Shown piece by piece: positions 7,436 to 15,078 of a stretch of DNA of 18,866 bases. The stretch is taken from positions 1 to 18,866 of the forward strand of contig JANPJV010000090.1 of the NCBI GenBank assembly GCA_031425695.1, in the 5' to 3' direction. How positions within the stretch are numbered: position 1 is the stretch's first letter; each line of letters starts with the position of its first letter. A program made the position numbers and the translations under genes. Origin of the DNA: JANPJV01 sp031425695. Its GTDB lineage: Bacteria > Pseudomonadota > Gammaproteobacteria > Xanthomonadales > SZUA-5. The notes below the pieces were generated by a model, which ran no database searches, was not told where the DNA came from, and saw only the letters and a program-made list of their open reading frames with translations.

Positions 7436-9397
7436 TCAGCGCAGCGCCCAGCTCACATTGACACCGAACGAGCGCTCCGGCGCCAACGCCGACAAAACAT
7501 CCGCGGTGCCGAAGTAATCCTCGTCGAGGGCATTGCGCACGAACAGCTGCACGTCCATGGACGGGTTGACGTGCCAGCGCAGGTCGAGATCGATGAGGTC
7601 GACGGCCGAGCGCTCGACTTCCTCGAAGCCGGGCCGCTTCATGCGGAAGCGATGCGTGTAGAACGCGCCGAAAGTGAAATCGGCGAAGTCGTACTTGGCC
7701 TCGAAGGTCGTCGTCAGCGGCGGCGAGCCATACAGCGGATCGCCGCTGCGCTCGTCCTTGCTGCGGACCAGCGTCGCGCTCGCACGCAGGCTCAAGGCTT
7801 CGGTCGGCATCCACGCGACGGCCGCATCCAGCCCGTGCAGCCGCGCATCGCTGACGTTGGTATAGCCATTGACGCCCGGCGCTACCGCGAACAGCGAGAT
7901 CAGGTCGTCGACCTGCGTGCTCCACAGATGGACCTCGGTATTCCAGTTGCCGTTGTGCCAGGCGTGGCCGAGATCCACGCCCAGCGACCGCTCGGTCGAG
8001 AGGTCCGGATTGCCGACGATCTCGCCCTGCGGGGTGACGCCGGTGAAGAAGCGTTCTTCCAGCGTCGCGAAGCGGAAGCCGGACGACACACTCAAGGTCC
8101 AGCGCTGCGACTCGTCCGGAGTGAACACCGCGCCGGCGTTGAATGCCGCATCGGAATCGCTCGCCTCGGCGCCACGGTTTTCCTGGTCCTGGCTTGCGAA
8201 GCGCGCACCGGCTTCGAGCGCGAAGTCATCGCTGGCCTGCCAGTCGGTGATGCCGAAGATCGACCAGTTCTCCTCCGTTGCCCGGCGCAGGCTATAGACG
8301 CGATTAGCGATCACGCGCGTCGCGTCATAGCCATTGACGTCACGACGAGCGAGGAATTCGAGGCCGAAGTTGTGGCTGAAGTCACCCGAGTGCAGCGTGT
8401 GCTGGACGGTGGCGCCGAGATCGGTGCTCTCGACCGAGGCGAAAGTATCGGCGGCACCCGGACGACGATTGCGCGTGAACAGAGCTTGGTCGTGGCCATG
8501 CAGGCTGACTTCGAAGCCATTGTCGTGGCGGGCGCGCAGGCGGGCGAGCGTGTGCTCGTCTTCGGGATAGGTGGTATCGCGGGTCGGGAAGCGGCTGTTG
8601 GACTTGCCGATGTTCTCGGTGCGCGAGGGCAGCAGCAGGCCGTCAACATCGAAGCCCGCAATCTGCGTCCGGAACTGCAGGCTGCCGCTGTCGCGCTCGA
8701 AGCTGGTGTTGAGCGGCGTGCCATTGGCAGAGTTGGTGTCGTTCGCCGTATGCCGCGCCGCGGCGACCGAGAAAAATTCAGTGCCGAAACCGCCCATGAA
8801 GTGGGTCTCGTCGCCCGCGCTCTCGTAGCCAGCGGCTAGCGCGGCAGTGTCGAACCAGCGCGGTTCGATCGAGATCGCGCCACCGAGCGCGCCCGGGCCG
8901 AAGTGCACGACTGCCGGCCCGCGGGTGACACTGATCTCACCGAGCAGGCTTGGCTCGACGAAAGACACCGGCACGCCGGCACGGCGCTGCGCTGTCACCG
9001 GCATGCCGGCAACGACGACCAGGATGCCGTTGGCACCGCTGCCGCGAATCGAAAAGGTTTCGAAGATGCCGTTCTGGCCGGTCGCACCGACGCCGGGCAT
9101 GCGCACGATCAGATCCTGGAAATCCGACGGCCCCGCCACCGAATCCTGCCAGCTCACGACATCGGTCGCGAGCGCCGACGGCAGGTCGGCGACGGTTCCC
9201 TTGGCGGTGACATTGATGACCTCGCCCATCCACGGCTTGGAACTGCCGCTCGCTGCGGAGCCGGCGTCGGAATCGGAATCGGAAAGATTATCGACGTCGC
9301 GGCTGGCCGTGCTCGCATCGGGTGCCGCATGCGCCGGGCCGACCAGGGCAAGCGCGAGTGCCGCAGCCAACACGCTGCGCGGAAGCGGACGATTCAA
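7436..9397 (-). CDS. TonB-dependent outer-membrane receptor
   Basis: A 653-residue outer-membrane transporter. The signal peptide (MNRPLPRSVLAAALALALVG) is probably cut after AHA at residue 24. An acidic Ser/Asp linker follows (31-52), then a probable TonB box EVINVTAKG (59-67), a plug domain at about 80-178 (FQDLIVRMPGV, FSIRGSG, VTRGPAVVHFGPGALGGAI), and a ~470-residue beta-barrel with TonB-receptor C-terminal features (NVSWALR). Known members import siderophores, haem, vitamin B12, metals or oligosaccharides using TonB/ExbBD energy; the ligand cannot be assigned. The start is TTG at 9395-9397, which precisely precedes the signal peptide, and I see no in-frame ATG. No riboswitch-like element was recognised upstream. 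The C-terminal residue is Arg rather than the usual aromatic. Confidence 0.92.
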   Translation of the reverse strand: MNRPLPRSVLAAALALALVGPAHAAPDASTASRDVDNLSDSDSDAGSAASGSSKPWMGEVINVTAKGTVADLPSALATDVVSWQDSVAGPSDFQDLIVRMPGVGATGQNGIFETFSIRGSGANGILVVVAGMPVTAQRRAGVPVSFVEPSLLGEISVTRGPAVVHFGPGALGGAISIEPRWFDTAALAAGYESAGDETHFMGGFGTEFFSVAAARHTANDTNSANGTPLNTSFERDSGSLQFRTQIAGFDVDGLLLPSRTENIGKSNSRFPTRDTTYPEDEHTLARLRARHDNGFEVSLHGHDQALFTRNRRPGAADTFASVESTDLGATVQHTLHSGDFSHNFGLEFLARRDVNGYDATRVIANRVYSLRRATEENWSIFGITDWQASDDFALEAGARFASQDQENRGAEASDSDAAFNAGAVFTPDESQRWTLSVSSGFRFATLEERFFTGVTPQGEIVGNPDLSTERSLGVDLGHAWHNGNWNTEVHLWSTQVDDLISLFAVAPGVNGYTNVSDARLHGLDAAVAWMPTEALSLRASATLVRSKDERSGDPLYGSPPLTTTFEAKYDFADFTFGAFYTHRFRMKRPGFEEVERSAVDLIDLDLRWHVNPSMDVQLFVRNALDEDYFGTADVLSALAPERSFGVNVSWALR

Positions 9398-9531
9398 AAT
9401 GGGTTCCAGGCTATGGAGCGCGATAGACCGAGCGCGCAGGCGCGCAAGTCTAGTTACCGCCGCAAGTTCGCAGATCAGTCCATGGGACGACGCCGCTCCA
9501 CCTCAAGGAGGAGTGGGCGACTGTTGCACTT

Positions 9532-9790
9532 GTGGGTCCGCATCTTGTCCGAGCGCCTCTCGCGCTCTTGCCCACGTGGGTTCGGACCTTGTCCGAACGC
9601 TTCTCGCTCCTGATCGAGCAAAGGCGTCCGGACAAGGTCCGGACCCACGCAATCAAGAGCGACCCGCGTACAAAGCGGCCAGCCGATCTGCGCGCTGTTG
9701 CCCACGTGGGTTCGGACCTTCTCCGAACGCTTCTCGCTCCTGATCGAGCAAAGGCGTCCCGACAAGGTCCGGACCCACGCAATCAAGAGC
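9532..9790. repeat. Family A repeat cluster with a duplicated ~90-bp unit
   Basis: The 385-bp gap 9398-9782 contains no gene. Its left part must hold the TonB receptor promoter (minus strand), though I could not assign -35/-10 boxes. The rest holds a degenerate direct family A copy (9532-9556), a direct copy (9576-9600), an inverted copy (9624-9648), a direct copy (9706-9730) and an inverted copy (9754-9778). The unit from 9571 to about 9660 recurs from 9701 to about 9790, with an offset of 130 bp and few changes. The last bases run into the 3' end of murU. Confidence 0.88.
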
Positions 9791-10442
9791 GTCCTGCGTT
9801 CAACAACGCCAGCCGCTCCGGCGTCCCGACATCGGTCCACGCGCCGGTGAAATGCTCCCCGGTGACGACGCCGAAATCCATTGCTTCACGCAGGATCGGC
9901 GCGAGCCCGTAACGGCCTTGCGGGTGGCATTCGATCAGCGCCGGATGGTAGACCCCGATGCCGGCAAAGGTGAGGCGCGGGGCGCCACAGACGCCGCATC
10001 GGCCGTTCCGCAGGACGAAATCCCCACGCGGGTGATGTTGCGGGTTATCGATCAGGACGAGATGCGCCAGCGCTGGCTCGAGCGTGGTCAATCGGGCGTA
10101 GTCGAAATCCGTGTAGACATCGGCGTTGGTGGCAATGAATGGCGCGGCGCCGAGCAGGGGCAGTGCCCGACGCATGCCGCCGCCGGTTTCGAGCGGCTCC
10201 GGGCCTTCGTGCGACCAGGCGATGCGGACGCCGTAGCTGCTGCCATCACCCAGACGCTGCGGCAGCTGCTCCCCGAGCCAGCCAGTGTTGATGACGACCT
10301 CGACCACGCCGGCGCGCGCCAATGCGCTGAGGTGCCAGGCGATCAACGGTTCACCGCGGACCTCGAGCAGCGCCTTGGGTGTGTGCGTCGTCAACGGGCG
10401 CATGCGCTCGCCCTTGCCGGCTGCAAAGATCAAAGCCCGCAT
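9783..10442 (-). CDS. murU: N-acetylmuramate 1-phosphate uridylyltransferase
   Basis: A 219-residue sugar-1-phosphate nucleotidyltransferase of MurU length. It has the signature AAGKGERMRPLT...PKALLEV at residues 7-26, NADVYTDFD for metal binding, LETGGGMRRAL, and the closing WTDVGTPERL. In the cell-wall recycling route that bypasses de novo UDP-MurNAc synthesis, AmgK makes MurNAc 1-phosphate and MurU converts it with UTP to UDP-MurNAc. The ATG at 10440-10442 starts directly at the first beta strand (MRALIFAAGKG); an earlier in-frame ATG would add 25 residues with no family counterpart. Divergence from djlA matches the amgK-murU-djlA neighbourhood known from Pseudomonas, but amgK is not beside it here. 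Its 3' end enters the family A cluster. Confidence 0.88.
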   Translation of the reverse strand: MRALIFAAGKGERMRPLTTHTPKALLEVRGEPLIAWHLSALARAGVVEVVINTGWLGEQLPQRLGDGSSYGVRIAWSHEGPEPLETGGGMRRALPLLGAAPFIATNADVYTDFDYARLTTLEPALAHLVLIDNPQHHPRGDFVLRNGRCGVCGAPRLTFAGIGVYHPALIECHPQGRYGLAPILREAMDFGVVTGEHFTGAWTDVGTPERLALLNAGRS

Positions 10443-10609
10443 GGGTTCTCGATTTTTCGCCTCGGCAACTGCGAAGATGAGCACATCGCCAGTTCCACCC
10501 GCCGCCATCACAATCACTAGAATGCACGCATGAGTACGCCCGCATCCATGCCTGGACTTCGGCAGCCGACGATCCTGCGCGCAGCTGCGTCCGTGGTTTG
10601 GGCCAAGCA

Positions 10610-11374
10610 GTGAAGTTCTTGGCTAAGCTGGTTGCCACCGGGCTCGGCGCCGCAGTCGCGGGCCCGTTTGGCGCGGCCGCGGGGCTCGTGCTGGGGCATG
10701 CAATCGATGCCGGCTGGATGAGCTGGAATCCGGATGGCGGCCTGGCCACGATCGACCCGCGCAGCATGCGTGTCGAGTTCCTGTTTCTCTGGCTCGGCCA
10801 CCTCGCCAAGGCCGATGGTCGCGTGAGCGAAGGCGAGATCGCGGCCGCCGAGCGCTTGATGGAGCAGCTCGGCCTGGAAGCGGAGGGCCGCCAGATTGCA
10901 GTCCGTGCCTTCCAGCGCGGGCGACAGGGACCGCTCAACGCCGCAGCCGAGGTGATGCGCCTGCGCATGGTCGCGCCGCTCACGCGCGACGAACCTCTCG
11001 AGATGATGCGCGCACTGGCGGAGTTCGCGCGCCACGACGGCTCGATGACGCCGGCCGAACGCGGCGTGGTCGAGCGCTTGGGCCAGGCCTTCGGGATCGC
11101 CAAGGAAGCCATCGGCGAGCTCATCGCCGAGCGCTCCCGTAACACCGTCCACGAGCCCAGCCTCGAGGAAAGCTACACCGCGCTCGGCTTGAAAGCGGTC
11201 GCCACCGACGAAGACATCGCCCGCGCCTATCGCCGCTTGCTCGGCCAGCACCACCCCGACAAGCTGCAGGGGCAGGGAGCCGACGCTTCTGCCCTGCGCG
11301 TCGCGGAAATCCGTACCCGCGAACTGCGCGGTGCGTACGAACGCATCATGAGCGCGCGTGGCAAACGGGTGTAG
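10610..11374 (+). CDS. djlA: DjlA-like membrane-anchored J-domain co-chaperone with TerB domain
   Basis: A 254-residue protein. Its N-terminal segment MKFLAKLVATGLGAAVAG is glycine/alanine-rich like the single membrane anchor of DjlA and lines up with the E. coli DjlA start; this is why GTG 10610 is preferred over TTG 10598. A TerB-like helical domain follows (about 50-175, LGHLAKADGRVSEGEIAAAE and FARHDGSMTPAE), then a C-terminal J domain (about 188-254) with the HPD tripeptide at 215-217 (QHHPDKL). J domains stimulate DnaK ATPase; DjlA is an inner-membrane co-chaperone. There is no clear ribosome-binding site. A 27-codon open frame from ATG 10530 ends in a TGA that overlaps the GTG (GTGA), suggesting coupled translation. 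A family A inverted pair follows the stop. Confidence 0.85.
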   Translation: MKFLAKLVATGLGAAVAGPFGAAAGLVLGHAIDAGWMSWNPDGGLATIDPRSMRVEFLFLWLGHLAKADGRVSEGEIAAAERLMEQLGLEAEGRQIAVRAFQRGRQGPLNAAAEVMRLRMVAPLTRDEPLEMMRALAEFARHDGSMTPAERGVVERLGQAFGIAKEAIGELIAERSRNTVHEPSLEESYTALGLKAVATDEDIARAYRRLLGQHHPDKLQGQGADASALRVAEIRTRELRGAYERIMSARGKRV

Positions 11375-11392
11375 GCGCGGGGCCGGCTTTAC

Positions 11393-11464
11393 GTGGGTCC
11401 GGACCTTGTCCGGACGCTCTTCCTGGAGTTCGCCAAAAAGCGTTCGGACAAGGTCAGAACCCAC
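11393..11464. repeat. Family A inverted pair
   Basis: A direct copy at 11393-11417, whose inner stem is CCGGAC-CTT-GTCCGG (compensatory to the usual TCGGAC/GTCCGA), and an inverted, partly degenerate copy at 11440-11464. Together they form a long hairpin 18 nt after the djlA stop and just before rpe. It could attenuate or stabilise the djlA transcript; no U-tract follows it. Confidence 0.85.
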
Positions 11465-11520
11465 ATAGCAAAGGCGAGCGCCGAGTCTAGTATTCATGGA
11501 GCTCCCACTTGGCCCACCCC

Positions 11521-12186
11521 ATGCACCCACCCATCATCGCTCCCTCGATCCTCTCGGCCGACTTCGCGCGGCTCGGCGAGGAGACCTTGAATGTGCTCAA
11601 CGCTGGCGCCGACTGGGTGCACTTCGACGTGATGGACAACCATTACGTACCGAATCTCACCATCGGTCCGCTGGTATGCAACGCGCTGCGCAGCTACGGC
11701 ATCACCGCGCCGATCGACGCGCACCTGATGGTCAAGCCGGTCGACCGCATCATCCCCGACTTCGCCAAAGCCGGAGCGTCGCTGGTGAGTTTTCACCCGG
11801 AAGCCAGCGAGCACGTCGATCGCACCCTCGGCCTGATCCGCGAGCAGGGCATGCAGGCCGGGCTGGTGTTCAATCCGGCGACGCCTTTGAGCTGGCTCGA
11901 CCATGTCATGGACAAGCTCGACCTCATCCTGATCATGTCGGTCAATCCAGGCTTCGGCGGGCAATCCTTCATCGCCGGCGCGCTCGATAAATTGCGCGAG
12001 GCGCGCCGCCGCATCGACGCCAGCGGACGCGCCATCCGCCTCGAGATCGACGGTGGCGTCAAGGTCGACAACATCGGCGAGATCGCGCGCGCCGGCGCCG
12101 ACACCTTCGTCGCCGGCTCGGCCATCTTCGGCTCGCCGAGCTACCAGAACACGATCACGCAGATGCGCGCGGCGATCGCGGGATAG
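11521..12186 (+). CDS. rpe: Ribulose-phosphate 3-epimerase
   Basis: A 221-residue TIM-barrel enzyme that interconverts ribulose 5-phosphate and xylulose 5-phosphate in the pentose phosphate pathway. All active-site landmarks are present: IIAPSILSADF (Ser9), HFDVMD (metal His34, catalytic Asp36), DAHLMV (metal His68), MSVNPGFGGQ (phosphate loop), EIDGGV (Asp177) and VAGSAIFG. Length matches the family. Start choice is uncertain: ATG 11521 gives the usual short leader before IIAPSILS, but GGAG at 11498-11501 is better placed for TTG 11509, which would add MAHP. It appears to be its own transcription unit, between a family A pair and the family D hairpin; gph and trpE, frequent rpe neighbours elsewhere, are absent. 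Confidence 0.95.
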   Translation: MHPPIIAPSILSADFARLGEETLNVLNAGADWVHFDVMDNHYVPNLTIGPLVCNALRSYGITAPIDAHLMVKPVDRIIPDFAKAGASLVSFHPEASEHVDRTLGLIREQGMQAGLVFNPATPLSWLDHVMDKLDLILIMSVNPGFGGQSFIAGALDKLREARRRIDASGRAIRLEIDGGVKVDNIGEIARAGADTFVAGSAIFGSPSYQNTITQMRAAIAG

Positions 12187-12191
12187 GTTTT

Positions 12192-12261
12192 GTAGCCCGG
12201 GTATGCGCAGCGCACCCGGGCGTGCCACGTGCCCCGGGTGCGCTGCGCTTACCCGGGCTAC
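12192..12261. repeat. Family D long hairpin (GTAGCCCGGGT type)
   Basis: A 29-nt arm (12192-12220, beginning GTAGCCCGGGTATGCGCAGC) and its inverse (12233-12261) pair at 28 of 29 positions around a 12-nt loop. It begins 5 nt after the rpe stop, so it can form an extremely stable structure at the 3' end of the rpe mRNA. There is no oligo-T tract. Repeats beginning GTAGCCCGGGTAAG are, to my recollection, common between genes in many gammaproteobacteria. Confidence 0.9.
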
Positions 12262-12367
12262 GAGGCGAGCCCACACCGGGCAATTCCCAGGCAAGCGCCC
12301 CGGTGGCCTTGCCCTGCTGGCATCGCGCAGCCTAGGTTCGCGCCACTGCCTTTGATTCGATGGACCC

Positions 12368-13057
12368 ATGGCTCGCCAGATTGCCGTTGTAGAAGACGAA
12401 CCGGCCATTCGCGCCAACTACGCCGATGCGCTCAAGCGCTACGGCTACGATGTGCAGACCTTCGCCAGCCGCGCACAGGCATCCAGCGCGTTCAAGCTGC
12501 GCATGCCCGAGCTGGTGCTGATCGACATCGGCCTCGGGGACGAGCCTGAAGGCGGTTTCGAGCTTTGCCGCGAGCTGCGCCAGCGCTCGACCACGCTGCC
12601 GATCATCTTCCTCACCGCGCGCGATTCGGACTTCGACATCATCTCCGGGCTGCGCCTCGGCGCTGACGACTACCTGACCAAGGACATCAGCCTGCAGCAT
12701 CTGCTCGCCCGCATCGTCTCGCTGTTCCGGCGCGTCGAAGCACTGAGCCAGCCTACCGGCAAGGATCAATTACTCGAGCACGGGCACCTGAAGCTCGAAG
12801 GCGAGCGCATGCGCGTCACCTGGAAAGACGAGGAAGTCCCGCTCACCGTCACCGAGTTCTGGATCGTCCACGCGATGGCGCGCTACCCGGGCCACGTCAA
12901 GAACCGCGACCAGCTCATGAGCGCCGCCCAGGTGGTCGTCGACGAGGCCACCATCACCAGCCACATCAAGCGCATTCGCAAGAAATTCGTCGCCGTTGAC
13001 CATGAGTTCGACGCGATCGATACGCTGCACGGCGTGGGCTACCGCTGGAAGGCGTAG
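12368..13057 (+). CDS. OmpR-class response regulator, resembling the dedicated-sortase-system regulator family
   Basis: A 229-residue regulator. The receiver (1-122) has Glu9/Asp10, phospho-acceptor Asp53 (LIDIGLGDEPEGGFELCRELR), Thr83 (FLTARDSDFD) and Lys105 (DDYLTKDIS). The winged-helix output domain (about 135-227) includes LTVTEFWIVHAMARYPGHVKN and the recognition-helix region ATITSHIKRIRKKF, ending in GVGYRW. The GLGDEPEGGFELCRELR and LTVTEFWIVHAMARYPGHVKN stretches recall the response regulator of the proteobacterial dedicated sortase system (PdsR); this is from memory and unverified. No kinase, sortase or sortase substrate gene lies next to it: it is followed by a family C repeat and then the oppositely oriented clp. 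The ATG 12368 start has only a weak GGA upstream. Confidence 0.9.
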   Translation: MARQIAVVEDEPAIRANYADALKRYGYDVQTFASRAQASSAFKLRMPELVLIDIGLGDEPEGGFELCRELRQRSTTLPIIFLTARDSDFDIISGLRLGADDYLTKDISLQHLLARIVSLFRRVEALSQPTGKDQLLEHGHLKLEGERMRVTWKDEEVPLTVTEFWIVHAMARYPGHVKNRDQLMSAAQVVVDEATITSHIKRIRKKFVAVDHEFDAIDTLHGVGYRWKA

Positions 13058-13071
13058 GGCTTTTGCTGGTG

Positions 13072-13188
13072 GTGGGTCTGCGCTGCGCGCGGACGCTGTT
13101 GACTTGGCTTGTGGTGGGTCTGCGCTGCGCGCGGACGCTTTTGATTTTCAGTAAAGATCAAAAGAGTCCGCGCACAGCGCAGACCCAC
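13072..13188. repeat. Family C repeat cluster
   Basis: Two direct copies (13072-13096 and 13114-13138; GTGGGTCTGCGC then GCGCGGACGC) and one inverted copy (13164-13188; begins GAGTCCGCGC, ends GACCCAC). They fill the 146-bp gap between the convergent regulator gene and clp. The second direct copy and the inverted copy form a hairpin extended by TTTTGAT / ATCAAAA, so it could act as a bidirectional transcription barrier. Confidence 0.88.
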
Positions 13189-13203
13189 CAACAGCCCGCA
13201 AGA

Positions 13204-13932
13204 TCACCGCGTCCCGGACAACACGATCGTCTTCCCGGTCACCTCGACCTTGCCGTCCTCTTCGAGCTGCTTGAGCACGCGCCCGACCATCTCGCGTGAG
13301 CAACCGACGATGCGCGAGATCTCCTGGCGCGAGATGCGGATCTGCGTGCCCTTGGGATGGGTCATCGCATCGGGTTCCTGGCACAGGTCGATGAGCGTGC
13401 GCGCGACGCGGCTGGTGACGTCCATGAAGGCCAGGCGCGAGACCTTGCGACTGGTCTGCAGCAGGCGCTTGGTCAACTGCGAGGCGATCGCGAAGAGGAT
13501 GCGTGGGCATTCTTCCTTGAGCTGGCCGTCGAACAGCTGGAACAGCCGCTCGTAGCTGATCTCGGCAAGCTCGCAGGGGACGCGCGCGCGCACCAGAACC
13601 TCGCGGCGTTCGGGCTCCATGAACAGGCCCATCTCGCCGATGAAATCACCCTCGTTGGCGTACGCCAGGATGAGCTCGCGGCCCTCCTCGTCCTCGGTCA
13701 TGACCGCGAGCGAGCCCTCGATGATGTAGTAGAGGGTGTTGGCGACATCGCCTGGCCGGATGATGGGAGACTTCGACGGGTAGCGGCGTCGATGACAAAG
13801 CGCGAGGAAGCGCTCCATGTGGTGGATTTCCGGCGCGAGCGGGCGCTGCGCCGCAAGCTTGCGCAGGCTCGCCTGCAACGAATACCGCAGCAGCGATTTC
13901 TCTTGTTTCAACGCGTTGCTGGCACTGACCAT
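13204..13932 (-). CDS. clp: Clp/CRP-family global transcription regulator
   Basis: A 242-residue CRP/FNR protein. The cyclic-nucleotide-binding beta-roll lies at about 40-150 (RPGDVANTLYYIIEGS, GDFIGEMGLF at 95-104), followed by the dimer C-helix and a helix-turn-helix at about 198-222 (ISRQEISRIVGCSREMVGRVLKQL). It resembles Xanthomonas Clp in HRRRYP, CELAEISYERL, RLAFMDVT and SREMxGRVLK. The phosphate-cassette segment reads ERREV where E. coli CRP has the Arg-Ser pair that holds cAMP; the same change occurs in Clp, which is reported to respond to cyclic di-GMP. ATG 13930-13932 is preferred because the 32 residues added by the longer frame include the likely promoter region (TATAAG on the minus strand near 13969-13974). 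Divergent from speD. Confidence 0.92.
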   Translation of the reverse strand: MVSASNALKQEKSLLRYSLQASLRKLAAQRPLAPEIHHMERFLALCHRRRYPSKSPIIRPGDVANTLYYIIEGSLAVMTEDEEGRELILAYANEGDFIGEMGLFMEPERREVLVRARVPCELAEISYERLFQLFDGQLKEECPRILFAIASQLTKRLLQTSRKVSRLAFMDVTSRVARTLIDLCQEPDAMTHPKGTQIRISRQEISRIVGCSREMVGRVLKQLEEDGKVEVTGKTIVLSGTR

Positions 13933-14112
13933 CCCGCCCCCAATGCCGCTTGCTTGAGATGCGAATCTTATAACACGAGGTGTTGCCGTCCGGCCCTTTG
14001 CCCCATAATCCGCGCCGTCGCGCGTCACGCCTGCTGAGCTTTCTCGCGGTTTTCGCGCCGGTGCGGCAATCTTTGCCGGCCCGCCCTTTTCGACCCCATC
14101 TCAGGACTCACC

Positions 14113-14958
14113 ATGGTCAAGCCGATTCCGCGTCTGAAGCTCGAAGGCTTCAATAATCTGACCAAGGCGCTCAGCTTCAATATCTACGACGTCTGCTATG
14201 CCGTCACCGAGGAGCAGCGCCAGCGCTACATCGAGTACATCGACGAGGCCTACAACGCCGAGCGATTGACCGAGATTCTGACCGAGGTCGCCGACATCAT
14301 TGGCGCCAATATCCTGAATGTCGCCCGCCAGGACTACGATCCGCAGGGCGCGAGCGTGACCATCCTGATCTCCGAGCAGCCGGTCATCGACCGCAAGGAC
14401 ATTGGCCGCGAAATGCTCTCCAGCGCAATGCGCGAACACGAGGAAACCGATGACGAGAGCGTCGGCCCGCGCGAAGCCAGCCTGGTGATGCACCTCGACA
14501 AGAGCCACATCACCGTCCACACCTATCCGGAAAGCCACCCGTTCAACGGCATCAGCACCTTCCGCGCCGACATCGACGTCGCCACGTGCGGCGTGATCTC
14601 ACCGCTGAAAGCCCTGAATTTCCTGATCGACAGCTTCGAGTCCGACATCGTCATCATGGACTACCGCGTGCGCGGGGCCACCCGTGACGTCAAGGGAAAG
14701 AAGCACTACATCGATCACCGCATCAACTCGATCCAGGACTTCCTTTCCAAGCCGATCCAGAACCGCTACGAGATGTTCGACGTCAACGTTTACCAGGAAA
14801 ACATCTTCCACACGAAGATGCACATCAAGGAATTCGATCTCGACACCTACCTCTTCGAAGCGACCAAGAACGAGCTCTCCTTCAAGGATCGCGGCCGCAT
14901 CGAATCGCAGGTGCGCAAGGAGATTGGCGAGCTCTTCCACGGGCGCAACCTCGATTGA
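14113..14958 (+). CDS. speD: S-adenosylmethionine decarboxylase proenzyme
   Basis: A 281-residue pyruvoyl-dependent enzyme of the E. coli class (family length about 264). It makes decarboxylated S-adenosylmethionine, the aminopropyl donor for spermidine. The self-cleavage site is visible as HLDKSHITVHTYPE: cleavage between Lys130 and Ser131 would turn Ser131 into the pyruvoyl group. Cys159 (DVATCGVIS) corresponds to the catalytic cysteine of this class. AGGA lies 7 nt before the ATG. A possible promoter is TTGCCG (13983-13988) and CATAAT (14004-14009), with a short 15-nt spacer. No spermidine synthase gene (speE) is adjacent. A family B inverted repeat begins 18 nt after the stop. Confidence 0.95.
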   Translation: MVKPIPRLKLEGFNNLTKALSFNIYDVCYAVTEEQRQRYIEYIDEAYNAERLTEILTEVADIIGANILNVARQDYDPQGASVTILISEQPVIDRKDIGREMLSSAMREHEETDDESVGPREASLVMHLDKSHITVHTYPESHPFNGISTFRADIDVATCGVISPLKALNFLIDSFESDIVIMDYRVRGATRDVKGKKHYIDHRINSIQDFLSKPIQNRYEMFDVNVYQENIFHTKMHIKEFDLDTYLFEATKNELSFKDRGRIESQVRKEIGELFHGRNLD

Positions 14959-14975
14959 TCCGTCGTGCGCTCTCT

Positions 14976-15072
14976 CGTAGGTCATGTTGCCCGCGCCAGC
15001 GGGCTACTTGACAGCTTTTGATTGACAATGACAGCCGTCAAGTAGCCCGCTGCGAGGGCAACATGACCTACG
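14976..15072. repeat. Family B inverted repeat
   Basis: Left arm at 14976-15012 (mini-hairpin CCCGC/GCGGG) and right arm at 15037-15072, with GTAGGTCATGTTG and CAACATGACCTAC as perfectly matching outer arms. It lies between the convergent speD and coq7 genes, ending 7 nt before the coq7 stop, so it is placed where a bidirectional terminator would be. No U-tract is visible. Confidence 0.9.
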
Positions 15073-15078
15073 ACGGGC

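Noticed and set aside
7571..8839. A 422-codon plus-strand frame opposite the TonB receptor
   Set aside because: It is a shadow of the receptor, which has signal peptide, plug and barrel features on the other strand.
9398..9530. Cobalamin or other riboswitch before the TonB receptor gene
   Set aside because: No conserved riboswitch boxes could be recognised on the minus strand.
10517..11530. A 337-codon minus-strand frame opposite djlA
   Set aside because: It is antisense to djlA with its TerB and J domains, has no recognisable motifs, and extends through a repeat.
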